From Amoebophrya sp. A120 (Eukaryota; Sar; Dinophyceae; Syndiniales; Amoebophryaceae), in contig CAJINV010000021.1 of NCBI GenBank assembly GCA_905178155.1, positions 785,420 through 849,419 of the forward strand: a stretch of DNA of 64,000 nucleotides, read 5' to 3'. The translations under genes were made by a program, and so were the position numbers. The notes under the pieces were generated by a model that did no database searches, was not told where the DNA came from, and saw only the letters and a list, made by a program, of their open reading frames with translations. Positions 47,961 through 60,700 of the stretch are shown one piece after another (the first letter of the stretch is position 1; the number at the start of each line of letters is the position of its first letter).

Positions 47961-49679
47961 CTACAGCCAGGGGGTTTTCGGCGTCTCTGGGTGGTAAAGA
48001 ACATTATACCGCGACGTATCGCATCCCAGCATCGGCCCAACCGACTCGTCTCCCTTCGCCGGTTGCACGGCAGCCGCGGGCGGCACTGCGACCAAGCGCT
48101 TGATGTTGTTCCTCGAGCCGCTACTGTTCTCCTGCGAGATATGGGAGTGTCAGGATCGAAATCGTCAGAGTTGAATTTGAAATAATTTGTGATGCATAAA
48201 ACGGATACCAGTTGGCGCCTAGTTTTCCAGTGGCGCATGACAAATTTGGGTAGAACTCAAATCGAGTCTGTAATGCTGTTTTGGTAAGGAAGACGCCTTT
48301 TGTCATGCTACTTTAGCAGCTCAATTTCTACCCCTCGGCAGGCTTACAATCTGCATCCCTTGCGTCCTCTGCAACAGAGGCAGTTTTTGCGTTGCATTTT
48401 ATTCATGGCAAATCATTTCAACTTTGACGATTTCGATCCTGACGCTTCCATACGAGACCGAATCGGATGATTCCACGGACACCCCGTTTTCCGGGTACCA
48501 CAGGAACAGTGGGGACTCGATCGTCTGGATAACTTGATCATCTACATCTTCAGCAGCATGATCTTGCAGTGCCTCTTCTTGACTCTCTACAACTTCGACT
48601 AGCTTCAGATGATGCTCTGTGTCAACTTCGGCTACTCGCTGTCTTTCCCCTGCTCGGAGGTGGGTTGCCGACGATGTAATTGCAGTAGATCCAGCGCCTC
48701 CCAATGGAGCTGCGGGAGGAAAGCTGAATCCAATTCTTTGCGAAAACTTCTGGAACCGCGGATTCCCGCCCGCCGTGCGGTTCCGGACCAAAGCCTCATA
48801 CTCTGCCAAGACATTTTCACCGTCGCTGACCGCAATCTGCTCGTGCTCCTCGTCGTGGTGGGACGTGCGGCGGACAAACTCGAAAGTCGTGGGCTGCTCT
48901 AGCTCTTCCTCCAGTTCCGGGTAATACAGCTTGGAAAAGGTCGGGAAGTGAACCGCGTGGGTGGTTCTTCGCTCCTTGTTCTCGTCATTTTCCACGTTTT
49001 CCAGCACCGAAAAACCCGCGCGGCCGTCCGCCTTTCGCTCCTCTTGTAATAGTGCGAGCAGTTTGATTCTCTCCCGAACGATATCGGATTCCGCCGCGCC
49101 CTCCTGCCTCGCCTGGTTCATCAGCCGCTCGACCATGCTCTCCTGCTGCGCAATGCCCAGCCCGCTCACGTTCAGCTTCGTGACGAACTGCGTCGCCCGT
49201 TGCTGCTCGATCTCGAAGGATGAAGCTGCGCTGGTTCGCGCCATGCTGCTGCGGACCAGCTCCTGCGAGGGCTTCAGGAAAGCATCGTGATCTCCTGAGG
49301 TGGATGAATTCGGATCTTCACTGGGGTTCTCGAGAGTAATGTTGTGCAGCGGTCGGTCTTCGTCATGCACAACTGTTTTGACAGTATGCATCCCGTGTAC
49401 CAGAACACCCTCGTCAACAACACCGAAGTTGTCTCCTTCTTGGCCATTAACACGGTCCTCACTGTTATCGGAAAACCCGATTTCTGCGTGCCCGGACAAG
49501 TCGCGCTGGTCCTTTTTCATCATTTGTGAGGAAAACGAAGAAGATGCTGGCTGTGGTTCTTGTCGTGCAACAGTTGGTAGTACTCCTTTGTCGACCACGT
49601 TCGCGAGAAATCCACGAAGAGCGCAACGGAGAAGTGTTGTGCGACGAAGGCCAAACTGGTGATGGCCGCTAGAAAGCAT
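47961..49679 (-). CDS. Unrecognised protein with an introner intron
   Basis: Exons 48453-49679 and 47961-48134 join in frame (466 residues) once the introner at 48140-48452 and one CGAGA copy are removed: GTC TCG then CAG GAG AAC AGT. The N-terminus (MLSSGHHQFGLRRTTLLRCALRGFLANVV) is basic, hydroxylated and free of acids, so it could be a mitochondrial presequence. The middle has a helical stretch (QESMVERLMNQARQEGAAESDIVRERIKLLALLQEERKADG) and a tract FSKLYYPELEEELEQPTTFEFVRR. The C-terminus ends TSRYNVLYHPETPKTPWL. I know no family that fits. Confidence 0.72.
48140..48452. mobile_element. Introner element, TIR family F
   Basis: A 313-bp element with TIRs TATGGGAGTGTCAGGATCGA and TCGATCCTGACGCTTCCATA. 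The duplication CGAGA lies at 48135-48139 and 48453-48457. Its interior has several TTGTNATGC motifs and aligns in reverse orientation with the uninserted part of the element at 20105-21700. Confidence 0.93.
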
Positions 49680-49724
49680 GTCGAGGGAGAGGTCTCTGTA
49701 TGATGAAATTGGATTTATTCATTT

Positions 49725-52700
49725 TCAGCTCGTATGAACTCTGGGCCTGGAGAAGAAAACAGAACAACAACCACGAGACATGCGGGTGAAAACTTTCTGT
49801 TTGTATCAAATTGAAAGCAGCAAAACTACAACATCAGCGTGCAATAAGTACTTGTAAACTCGCCTGTGCAGCTCCTTCAGCCGATCGCCCTGCATGGACA
49901 GGCGCGCCTGGTGCACAGAAGATGTTGAACTAATAGTTTCTGCTTTATTCACCGATGTTCTCTTCACCTTATCCGCCAAATGTTGATGGCCCGACGGAAC
50001 AACTGCAACCGCATTCGCCGCGGCAGCAGCGTCCGACTGGGCCACCGTTAAACTCAAATGGTGTTTGTCCAGCATCAACGCGGCCTTTTCCTCCCTCAAG
50101 TTGGCGACTTCCGCTTGCAACTGCAGCACTTTCTTCGCCTTTTTTCCCAGCTCCAGCTCTAAGTGTTCGTTTCGCTGCGATTGCTGTTCCCCGACCTCTT
50201 TGTGGGTGACGGTTGTTTGGTGCAGCTGGCTCCGTAGTCTGGTAATGGTCGACTCCAGCTGCTCGCGGTGTTCGTCCTGATCCTTGTGCAGCTGGTCCAC
50301 TTCTTTCTCGGCGGATTTCACGCGATGCTCCAGGGCCTCAATGTAGCCACTTTTCCTCGCGTGATCCGACTCTTTCTCCTTTTCCAAATGCGCTTTCTCC
50401 AGTTCACAAGTGGCCAGCGCGTCGTCGATATTTCGGTTCAGGACGACGAGCGCCTTTGCCCTCGCGTGCCTCTTCAGCTGCACGTCAGACACCGGATCGA
50501 GCGGTTCGTCGCTCTCGTAGCTTGAGTCATTGCTTTCACCTGCAGGAGCACCAACTCGAGAAGATTTGTTTTTCCCTCCCGCAACTGCTGTCGGAACTGT
50601 CAGTCGCTTCTCGAAGAAATGCACGCGACCACCAAGATGATGCAGTTTTCGAACCTTTTCCTTAACGTGGGCGCTGTTGTGCACGGCATCGGCAAAGGCG
50701 GACTGCAGCGCCTCGATCTCTTGCTCCGCAAAGTTGTGAAGGATCTTTTATTTTTTCAGTTTAGTTTTTGCCAGAGATGAAAACAGCTGCACTTCGATAC
50801 CAAATGATTTTCCTACTCTTTTTTAATACCATACTTTATGTATTTTTGTAAGTACCTGATCATGATGCTTGAGCAAGGTCCTTTCCATCTCTGCCCGCAG
50901 GGCTTTCTTCGCTTCCGCCATTTCTGCCACCATTTTCTTCTTCTCGCGCAGCAGTTCCGTTTCCAGCTGCTTCCGCCAGCCCCCTTCTTTCCCCGCGTGG
51001 TCGTCCACTCTGCGTTGCAAGTCTTTCACCTCGTCGCTACTGACCTCGTGCTTCCGCTTCAGTTGGTCGTTTACCCGTTCCAACTCCCCGAATTTCTGCT
51101 CCACGTCGAATTTGGTTTTCTCCAGCAGCCGGACCTTCCTGCGCAGTTTCGCGACTTCGTCGTCCTTCGTTTTTTCCTCCTCCAGCTGAACCTGCAACTG
51201 TTTCACGGTTTTCTTCAGATCCGCGGTGGAACGCTGGTGGATTTTCGCGGCGGAAAGCAGTTTCGCGATTTCCAGGTCCTTCTCCTGCAATTTGAGTTGC
51301 AAATCGACCTCCTCCTCCTCTTCGATGCCTGGGACTACATCATCTCCAGCTTCTACTTTGACGGAGCCCTCCGCAGCTGGGTTACGCCCTCCCCGGAAGA
51401 AGGAGGTCCCTGTTGAGCCGAAGCTGGTCGATGAGACGGTGGAAATTTGTTTTCTACTGCTGTCTCGCGTCGCCATTACCATGCTGTTCCCGGTTGAACC
51501 AAATGAGGACACACTCGAGGCAGCTCCTTGGGTTCGTCTTGATGATGTCGCAGCTTTGATATTACCGGCTCCGGTTGGATAATTTTTGCCCTGTGTTGTA
51601 CTAGCAGTGGCAGAAGACGAAACAGCTGCTCCTGCACCCGTTGTACTAATTATCCCCGCCTTTTTCAGTTCCTTCTCTAGACCCGTGACCCGATTCGCGT
51701 AGTTTTGTCCTAGGGTTTCCGTGTCCGCGATCAGTCGAGCAATTTCTTCTTGCAGTTTCTCTCGATTTTGCTTCAATCCTTTGATCGTATCCTCCGCCAA
51801 ACCAAGCTCCACGCGGACTCTGATGTTGTGTTTTTGCTATTTTTAGCAAAAATGTGAATGTGGGAATGAACTCAAAGCCATACAACAACAATATTCATTG
51901 AAAAGCACGCTTAATCGCAAACGAACACCACATCAACATAAGCACCTTCTCAAATCTTGATGTTCCGCCACCAGCCTTGTATTTTCCGCCTGCACCGCCG
52001 TGCTCTCGTCGGAGAGCTTGTGGATGCGGTCCAGGACCTTCCCCTGGTCCGCCTGAATCTCCGCAAAGATACGCTGTAATTGGTCCAGCGCCTGCTCTAG
52101 CTCCTCGGTGTGCTCGATGCGGTGCTGCGCTTCCAGCTTCTCCATTCGCTCCTCCTTTAACTTCAAGTCCACTTGGATCGCACGAAAAAACTCTCGCACT
52201 GTAATGCAGAAAATGCTTCGCAGATGAAGCGGTTGTCTTGTTTGTACCAATGCAAGACCACATCAAGTGATTTTTAGACCTGTTTTCCACTAGGATGAAC
52301 CTCGCATGGAACAAACTTATTTTTCTCTCTGTGATGTTCATGTATAACAAACTTGTGACGTCGCGTGACTTCCAAAATCCTATACAGTGAATAGCAGTTT
52401 TTTCGTACTGGATAACTTGATGCAACAATTCGAACAGCTGCCTCGTGCTGGACGTAATGTCGTCCTCCTGCTGTTTCGCGAGCAGTTTGGCGGCCACAAC
52501 CGGGAACGTTTGTGGGGATAAAGGCTTCCCCAACGGGGACGAGGGGGATTTGATTTGTTGTTTGTTTCCAGCACTTGTCGGAGGTGACAACGGCTGGAGC
52601 CCCGTGTTGGCGCGTTGCCGGCTCATGGTCGCGGAAGAGAAGATGCTGCGGGCCAGCTCGAAGTCGTTCAGCGTTTTCTTCACATTGCCCGTGACCTCTG

Positions 52701-53883
52701 CGTCATCGGCCAGTGCCTCGAGCGCCTCTCCAATCGCTCCGTCCGCTAACTCACCGGGCGAAAGAGGACCTCCCGCATTCGGCATGCTTTGGGCAGAGGA
52801 GGCCCCAACATCTCCTCCCTCGTTCTGTTCGCCCCTCGGCGTCAGGAACGCCTGCGTGCTTGCCCGTCTTGCAACCGCTCGGGCGTCCTTGTTCGACTGA
52901 AAACCGATACTGCTAGAGCTACCGACAACGTCGGAAGTCTCCGCCGGAAGGAACAACATCGGGCTGGTGGATCCTTGATGTTCTTCAGCACCAGCTTTAT
53001 TTCCTTTCTTCGTCGCCGACGCGTCCCAGGTCCCGGCGGCCCAGGTGTGCAGCACCTGGTGCGTCTGGTCCAGGGCCTTAAACAGCCTCAAATTCTGTTC
53101 CTGCAACCGCCGCAGTTCCGCGACTTGCTGCGCTTCCTGCTCCACAATCGCGTTCTTTTCCCGCGCAACCGCGTCGTCCCTTTGCTGCAAAACTTCCGCA
53201 TGCGCTTTCCGCAGCGCTTCCAATTCTTTCCTTTCCTCCTCGTGCTTCTTCACCACTGCCGCAGAGTCCGCCAGCTTCTCTTCGCAGTCCAACAATTTTT
53301 CCTCCAATTGCAGCGTTTTTTCCTCCATCTGCAAGAATTTCTCCCCGATACTCCGCTGCAAAAACGCCTGCCACTTTTCCGCCGTATCCGGGATCTTCGC
53401 ACCACCCTCGTCGCCGATAAGAAGTTCAGCCAATTTGCACACGTTCGCGAGCACCACCGGGATCAAATGCGGGTTGTTGTGAAAAACATGCGATGAAGAT
53501 GAACCACTAGCTTCAGTTGTCCCAAGGATGTTGTCCGCGTTCAATTCGCCCGTATGCAGTGCCGAGTCCAGGGCGTTCTTGTAGGTCCGGACAAACACAT
53601 TTTCATGATCCGCAGTCGTGGACGAAGATACTAGTCCTCCTGCATCTTGACTGGACGTTCTACCACTTTTGTTCACGACCAAGCCGCCCGCAGGACCTTG
53701 AGGGCTTGATGCAACAGACGCTGGCGAGCGGGGATTTTTATTCCCGAAACCGGCGTTGGCAGCGCGTGTGGCTTTGTTGGTCATTAACACTTGCTTCGCC
53801 GCTTGGTGCACGTCAATACCACCGGTTTTCAATTTCGCAGCCAACGCGGCTTTCAACTGCTTCTCCCGGTCTGGCGAAGACAT
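49725..53883 (-). CDS. Large coiled-coil protein, five exons
   Basis: Exons 52415-53883, 51946-52170, 50856-51819, 49852-50744 and 49725-49746 sum to 3573 nt (1190 residues). The first intron is an introner; the others are GT-AG and join in frame. Long heptad-rich helices dominate, for example EKFLQMEEKTLQLEEKLLDCEE, LEKLEAQHRIEHTEELEQAL, LEEEKTKDDEVAKLRRKVRLLEK and LHKDQDEHREQLESTITRLRSQ. They are separated by Ser/Gly/Ala-rich disorder. The pattern suits a centrosomal, basal-body or cytoskeletal scaffold, but no specific family is recognised. The last mini-exon is uncertain: without that splice the frame reads through to a stop at 49806 (1198 residues). The start is ATG 53883. Confidence 0.8.
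52176..52414. mobile_element. Introner element, TIR family E
   Basis: A 239-bp element flanked by ACTTG at 52171-52175 and 52415-52419. The right end keeps the GTACTGGATA terminus; the left reads GATCGCACG, so its first base is changed from the usual T. Ends resemble the element at 5518-5726 (AAAAAACTG...CACTG). Excision joins CAT CAA GT to G GAC TTG AAG of the coiled-coil gene. Confidence 0.88.
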
Positions 53884-54766
53884 TTTGCTTTGATGCTTGA
53901 TGACGGCTCAGGCTATTGGTGTTCAGGGTTAAAAATAAAAGACCTTGACCTTCAAGATCATGGACATCGACATCCTGTGCTGGCACTAAGTTAAAAATAA
54001 AAAAAACTTCTGGAGCGCCAGCTCGTGTCCCCGCGGCGACGAGCTGCCTTGGTAGTTCCTCTACTAAGTTAGTGCAGTAGCAAAGGTGTAAACAATTGTT
54101 TTTTTTGCCGGCATGATCATTTACCATAAAGACAATCAGAAAAAGTGCACGAGATGTTGAAGAGCGCTGTTTTTAACACCGACATTTCAATCGTGCTATT
54201 GTTTTTCACATGGCTTGACGACCCGCATTGACTACGACCATCGACGATAAAACGGTGTTGACGAAATGGTGGATTATGTTGAAACCGACGGTTAGCGAGA
54301 CGACCACCACATCGACGAAAGCAGAAGCCGCGTCCTCCACCGACGAAAGCAGAAGCCGCGTTCACGACCCAACTACAGAGACCACGATCTTCGCACGACA
54401 TGCGAAGTTGTTGATATTGAAAACCAACACCCGTCATTCAGTATAAAGTTTGAACACTTTGACTTTTCCTTCTGTCTTGTTTGCACCACGGTCGTAGTAC
54501 AATTTCTTGAAACTACTATTTTCGGCTAACTGCTTCGAAATTATTCCCAAATCAAAATCAAATGATCCTGTGTGCGGCTCTACCACTTCTTCGGATCCAC
54601 AAGTACATCCCGCGGGTTGTGCACTTGCACATGGATCATGCGGACATACTTACAGTCACCACCACCACCACCACCAGGGGTTGGAGTTGTATCGTTTTCG
54701 ATGTACGTATTGAATGCTAAGAAGTGAAAGAAGTACTAGTATTGGGGCACCAGGTGCTCGTCGTCC
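53884..54766. other. Intergenic region
   Basis: No gene recognised; a CAC-rich microsatellite (ACCACC run) lies at about 54660-54676. Confidence 0.45.
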
Positions 54767-55468
54767 TCACCGCCTGCTACTCGCGCCTATTACTGCCTTC
54801 GCGGCTTCTATCGTTCTTGCCACCCGCACTTTGATCTCCTCGGCCATGTTCCCTAGCAGGAACAGTGTCCGCTGGCCCAAGTCCGGGAACGTGCTTTTGA
54901 ACACGCGGTAAAGGCCGTCCTGGGAGAGCTTGCGCATTTTCTCTTGCGCGTCGCGCGACTTCGCGACGACATACTCTTTCGAGTCGGACAGATACTGAGC
55001 GAACGCTGCGCGGGTAGTTTTTTTTGTCGGTGGGTCGGCGAATAGAGCGAAAGAGACGCCGAGGGCGAGAGTGATGGCGAGGACAAACTTGGTGACAAGG
55101 AAAAGCTTCTTATTCTTTCTCACGCATGACGTTGAAGAGGTGACCCTTGGCTGCTTGGAAGGCTTGTTGTTCTTGCTCCGCGTTGAAGATATACTAGCGT
55201 CGGCGCTGCCTCCTCGCCGCGGCGAAGCCGCAGTCTTCACAGTAGGGGGCGGAGTAGTTTGGTTGCTCTCGTTTTTAATCCTTCCGGATGATGGATGGCG
55301 GTGGGCGGTGCTTTGCGACCCGCGCTTGTACCCCTCGTGGGCCGCAGCCTCGCCTTCACGCTTAGGCTTATCGTCAGCGACCCTAGCATCAAGAGCAGCG
55401 GCGTGTCCACCATTCTCGTCCGCCTTTGCTTTTGCACTAAGACAACACAAACATCGCCGGCGAGCCAT
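54767..55468 (-). CDS. Single-pass membrane protein with Cys-rich N-terminus
   Basis: A 233-residue frame from ATG 55468. The N-terminus MARRRCLCCLS clusters basic residues and three cysteines, a setting in which palmitoylation would be plausible. About 110 disordered, Lys/Ser/Pro-rich residues follow. One hydrophobic helix (LFLVTKFVLAITLALGVSFALFA, about 121-143) is preceded by a basic patch (VRKNKK), so the N-terminal part is probably cytosolic. The C-terminal 85 residues are helical and charged (AFAQYLSDSKEYVVAKSRDAQEKMRKLSQDGL). I recognise no family. Confidence 0.65.
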   Translation of the reverse strand: MARRRCLCCLSAKAKADENGGHAAALDARVADDKPKREGEAAAHEGYKRGSQSTAHRHPSSGRIKNESNQTTPPPTVKTAASPRRGGSADASISSTRSKNNKPSKQPRVTSSTSCVRKNKKLFLVTKFVLAITLALGVSFALFADPPTKKTTRAAFAQYLSDSKEYVVAKSRDAQEKMRKLSQDGLYRVFKSTFPDLGQRTLFLLGNMAEEIKVRVARTIEAAKAVIGASSRR

Positions 55469-56099
55469 GATGCGATTCTGGGCTTCAAGTGTAAGTGAGT
55501 CACAAAATAAAAAATCAACTCACATTTACAAGGAAAACTAAACAATCACAATGACTCTTCTAAGTACCTCAGCATACACAGCCTACAGGCAGGCAAACTT
55601 GGGTGCACTGACGCAAGGGAAATAAATATGCTTTCCGTTTCCTTCCTGTTCCGTAATGAATTGCAAGATTACAAACACTTCTGGTGGTAGCAACTTTGGC
55701 TATATTCGATTCAACACGGTAAAAATGCTGCGAATTGGCAAACTGAAGCCCGCAGCAACAGGGCTTTATTGACATCCCAACCGGCGCAGAAGAACGAATA
55801 CGAAGCGTCAACTTAGAAACAGCACGGAGCTAGTTGTTAAACGACATTCCGAGCACGAGGACGTTCGTGATAGCAACAAAGCGTCAACTGGCGCTTGTAA
55901 GTACGACTACGAGCAACAGTTGGAGGCAACACAACTACGAAAGCTAAGGCCAACACGGAAGCTGCTGATACGAACGATGGCGTAGACGATGTCATCAACA
56001 ACAACACCGACAGGAAGATGACCAAGCGACAAGATTAAGATACAAAAGGAAACCAAACCTAGCGCAACCGGGCAGCGGAGTAGGCGACCCGCCCTTCAT
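55469..56099. other. Spacer before the satellite mosaic
   Basis: No gene recognised; non-repetitive sequence that ends where the first tandem array begins. Confidence 0.45.
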
Positions 56100-56735
56100 T
56101 CGTGCCCACACTTGGGCCCACGACCTCTGGGCCAACAGGTCTTGTCCGGTTTTTGCCAAAAATCGGACAAACGACCTGACGGCCCACCTTTCGTGGCCAA
56201 TTTTGGGCTTTTGCGGTCCCGCGGCCTCTGGGCCAGCAGGTCTTGTCCGGTTTTTGCAACAAATCGGACAAAGGACCTGACGGCCCACCTTTCGTGGCCA
56301 ATTTTGGGCTTTTGCGGTCCCGCGGCACCCGGGCCAACAGGGCTTGTCCGGTTTTTGCCAAAAATCGGCCAAAGGACCTGACGGCCCACCTTTCGTAGCC
56401 AATTTTGGGCTTTTGCGGTCCCGCGGCCGGCCGCTGGGCCAGCAGGTCTTGTCCGGTTTTTGCAAAAAATCGGACAAAGGAACTGACGGCCCACCTTTCG
56501 TGGCCAATTTTGGGCTTTTGCGGTCCCGCGGCAACCGGTCCAACAGGTCTTGTCCGCTTTTTGCAAAAAATCGGACAAAGGACCTGACGGCCTACCTTTC
56601 GTGGCCAATTTTGGGCTTTTGCGGTCCCGCGGCCTCTGGGCCAGCAGGGCTTGCCCGGTTTTTGCCAAAAATCGGCCAAAGGACCTGACGGCCCACCTTT
56701 CGTAGCCAATTTTGGGCTTTTGCGGTCCTGCGGCC
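56100..56735. repeat. Satellite family S1, 101-bp unit
   Basis: Six copies with the landmark CTTGTCCGG (one variant CTTGCCCGG) at 56141, 56242, 56343, 56448, 56549 and 56650, mostly 101 bp apart. Each contains an imperfect inverted repeat GTCCGGTTTTTGCC/AAAAATCGGAC and the phrase CCAATTTTGGGC. The open frames seen through it are by-products of the repeat. Confidence 0.93.
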
Positions 56736-57772
56736 TCGCACGCAAAAAAAGGCCGCTTTCTGCTCAGGCTGATGGGCCATAGCGTGCAGAAATCCGCTTT
56801 TTCCCGAAAAGCGGATCGGCCCCTTCTGCAGCTCGAGGCCCGCCCGCGGCCTCGCACGCAAAAAAAGGCCGCTTTCTGCCCAGGTTGATGGGCCATAGCG
56901 TGCAGAAATCCGCTTTTTCTGGAAAAGCGGATCGGACCCCTTCTGCAGCTCGAGGCCCGCCCGCGGCCCCCCACGCAAAAAAAGGCCGTTTTCTGGCCAG
57001 GTTGATGGGCCATAGCGTGCAGAAATCCGCTTTTTCCCGAAAAGCGGATCGGACCCCTTCTGCAGCTCGGGGTCCGCCCGCGGCCTCGCACACAAAAAAA
57101 GGCCGTTTTCTGCTCAGGTTGATGGGCCATAGCGTGCAGAAATCCGCTTTTTCCCGAAAAGCGGATCGACCCCTTCTGCAGCTTGAGACCCGCCCCCCCG
57201 CCCGCGGCCTCGCACACAAAAAAAGGCCGTTTTCTGCTCTGGTTGGCGGGCCATAGCGTGGAGAAATCCGCTTTTCCCCGAAAAGCGGATCGAGCCCTTC
57301 TGCAGCTCGAGGCCCGCCCGCGGCCTCGCACACAAAAAAAGGCCGTTTTCTGCTCAGGTTGATGGGCCATACCGTGCAGAAATCCGCTTTTTCCCGAAAA
57401 GCGGATTGGCCCCTTCTGCAGCTCGAGGCCCGCCCGCGGCCTCGCACACAAAAAAAGGCCGTTTTCTGCTCAGGTTGATGGGCCATAGCGTGCAGAAATC
57501 CGCTTTTCCCCGAAAAGCGGATCGACCCCTTCTGCAGCTCGAGGCCCGCCCGCCGCCTCCCACGCAAAAAAAGACCGTTTTCTGGTCTGGTTGATGGGCC
57601 ATAGCATGCAGAAATCCGCTTTTTCCCGAAAAGCGGATCGGCCCCTTCTGCAGCTCGAGGCCCGCCCGCGGCCTCGCACACAAAAAAAGGCCGTTTTCTG
57701 CTGAGGTTGATGGACCATAGCGTGCAGAAATCCGCTTTTCCCCGAAAAGCGGATCGACCCCTTCTGCAGCTC
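56736..57772. repeat. Satellite family S2, about 116-bp unit
   Basis: Nine copies; AATCCGCTTTT recurs at 56791, 56907, 57024, 57141, 57265, 57381, 57497, 57613 and 57729. Every unit has CCATAGCGTGCAG immediately before the hairpin ATCCGCTTTT-TCCCG-AAAAGCGGAT. Confidence 0.93.
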
Positions 57773-60700
57773 TTGGGACGCTGAGCCCAAGTTTGGCGAA
57801 GCCATGGCCACCATACCGTCGGGCGACCCTCGATTTCGCGATTTGAGGATCGCCCGGTCTGCCGGCCTTTTGCTCGGCGGCCGCTGAGCCCAATTTTGAG
57901 GAAGCCCCAACCACCGTACCGTCGGGCGACCCTCGATTTCGCGATTTGAGGATCGCCCGCCCCTTCTGGCTGCTTTTTGCTCGGTGGCCGCTGAGCCCAA
58001 TTTTGGCAAAGCCAAGGCCACCGTACCGTCGGGCGACCCTCGATTTCGCGATTTGAGGATCGCCGCATTGGCGGCCTTTTGCTCAGCGGCCGCTGAGCTT
58101 AATTTTTCCGAAGCCAACACCACCATACCATCTGGCGATCCTCGATTTCGCGATTTGAGGATCGCCCCTTCTGGCGGCCTTTTGCTCAGCGGCCGCTGAG
58201 CCCAATTTTGGCGAAGCCCCAACCACCATACCATCGGGCGATCCTCGATTTCGCGATTTGAGGATCGCCCCTTCTGGCTACTTTTTGCTCGGTGACCACC
58301 GAGCCCAATTTTGGCGAAGCCAAGGTCGCCATAGCGTGGGGCGATCCTCGATTTCGCGATTTGAGGATCGCCCCGCTGGCGGCCGTTTGCTCAGCGGCCG
58401 CTGAGATTAATTTTTGCGAAGCCAACACCACCATACCGCCGGGCGATCCTCGATTTCGCGATTTGAGGATCGCCCCTTCTGGCTGCTTTTTGCTCGGTGG
58501 CCACTGAGCCCAATTTTGGCGAAGCCAAGGCCACGATACCATCGGGCGACCCTCGATTTCGCGATTTGAGGATCGCCCCTTCTGGCTGCTTTTTGCTTGG
58601 TGGCCACGGAGCCCAATTTTGGCGAAGCCCCAACCACCATACCGTCGGGCGACCCTCGATTTCGCGATTTGTGGATCGCCCCTTCTAGATGCTTTTTGCT
58701 CGGTGGCCACTGAGCCCAATTTTGGCGAAGCCAAGGCCACCATACCATCGGGCGACCCTCGATTTCGCGATTTGAGGATCGCCCCTTCTGGCTGCTTTTT
58801 GCTCGGTGGCCACGGAGCCCAATTTTGGCGAAGCCCCAACCACCATACCGTCGGGCGACCCTCGATTTCGCGATTTGAGGATCGCCCCTTCTAGATGCTT
58901 TTTGCTCGGTGGCCACTGAGCCCAATTTTGGCGAAGCCAAGGCCACCATACCATCGGGCGACCCTCGATTTCGCGATTTGAGGATCGCCCCTTCTGGCTG
59001 CTTTTTGCTCGGTGGCCACGGAGCCCAATTTTGGCGAAGCCCCAACCACCATACCGTCGGGCGACCCTCGATTTCGCGATTTGAGGATCGCCCCTTCTAG
59101 ATGCTTTTTGCTCGGTGGCCACTGAGCCCAATTTTGGCGAAGCCAAGGCCACCATACCATCGGGCGACCCTCGATTTCGCGATTTGAGGATCGCCCCTTC
59201 TGGCTGCTTTTTGCTCGGTGGCCACGGAGCCCAATTTTGGCGAAGCCCCAACCACCATACCGTCGGGCGACCCTCGATTTCGCGATTTGAGGATCGCCCC
59301 TTCTAGATGCTTTTTGCTCGGTGGCCACTGAGCCCAATTTTGGCGAAGCCAAGGCCACCATACCATCGGGCGACCCTCGATTTCGCGATTTGAGGATCGC
59401 CCCTTCTGGCTGCTTTTTGCTCGGTGGCCACGGAGCCCAATTTTGGCGAAGCCCCAACCACCATACCGTCGGGCGACCCTCGATTTCGCGATTTGAGGAT
59501 CGCCCCTTCTAGATGCTTTTTGCTCGGTGGCCACTGAGCCCAATTTTGGCGAAGCCAAGGCCACCATACCATCGGGCGACCCTCGATTTCGCGATTTGAG
59601 GATCGCCCCTTCTGGCTGCTTTTTGCTCGGTGGCCACGGAGCCCAATTTTGGCGAAGCCCCAACCACCATACCGTCGGGCGACCCTCGATTTCGCGATTT
59701 GAGGATCGCCCCTTCTAGATGCTTTTTGCTCGGTGGCCACTGAGCCCAATTTTGGCGAAGCCAAGGCCACCATACCATCGGGCGACCCTCGATTTCGCGA
59801 TTTGAGGATCGCCCCTTCTGGCTGCTTTTTGCTCGGTGGCCACGGAGCCCAATTTTGGCGAAGCCCCAACCACCATACCGTCGGGCGACCCTCGATTTCG
59901 CGATTTGAGGATCGCCCCTTCTAGATGCTTTTTGCTCGGTGGCCACTGAGCCCAATTTTGGCGAAGCCAAGGCCACCATACCATCGGGCGACCCTCGATT
60001 TCGCGATTTGAGGATCGCCCCTTCTGGCTGCTTTTTGCTCGGTGGCCACGGAGCCCAATTTTGGCGAAGCCCCAACCACCATACCGTCGGGCGACCCTCG
60101 ATTTCGCGATTTGAGGATCGCCCCTTCTAGATGCTTTTTGCTCGGTGGCCACTGAGCCCAATTTTGGCGAAGCCAAGGCCACCATACCATCGGGCGACCC
60201 TCGATTTCGCGATTTGAGGATCGCCCCTTCTGGCTGCTTTTTGCTCGGTGGCCACGGAGCCCAATTTTGGCGAAGCCCCAACCACCATACCGTCGGGCGA
60301 CCCTCGATTTCGCGATTTGAGGATCGCCCCTTCTAGATGCTTTTTGCTCGGTGGCCACTGAGCCCAATTTTGGCGAAGCCAAGGCCACCATACCATCGGG
60401 CGACCCTCGATTTCGCGATTTGAGGATCGCCCCTTCTGGCTGCTTTTTGCTCGGTGGCCACGGAGCCCAATTTTGGCGAAGCCCCAACCACCATACCGTC
60501 GGGCGACCCTCGATTTCGCGATTTGAGGATCGCCCCTTCTAGATGCTTTTTGCTCGGTGGCCACTGAGCCCAATTTTGGCGAAGCCAAGGCCACCATACC
60601 ATCGGGCGACCCTCGATTTCGCGATTTGAGGATCGCCCCTTCTGGCTGCTTTTTGCTCGGTGGCCACGGAGCCCAATTTTGGCGAAGCCCCAACCACCAT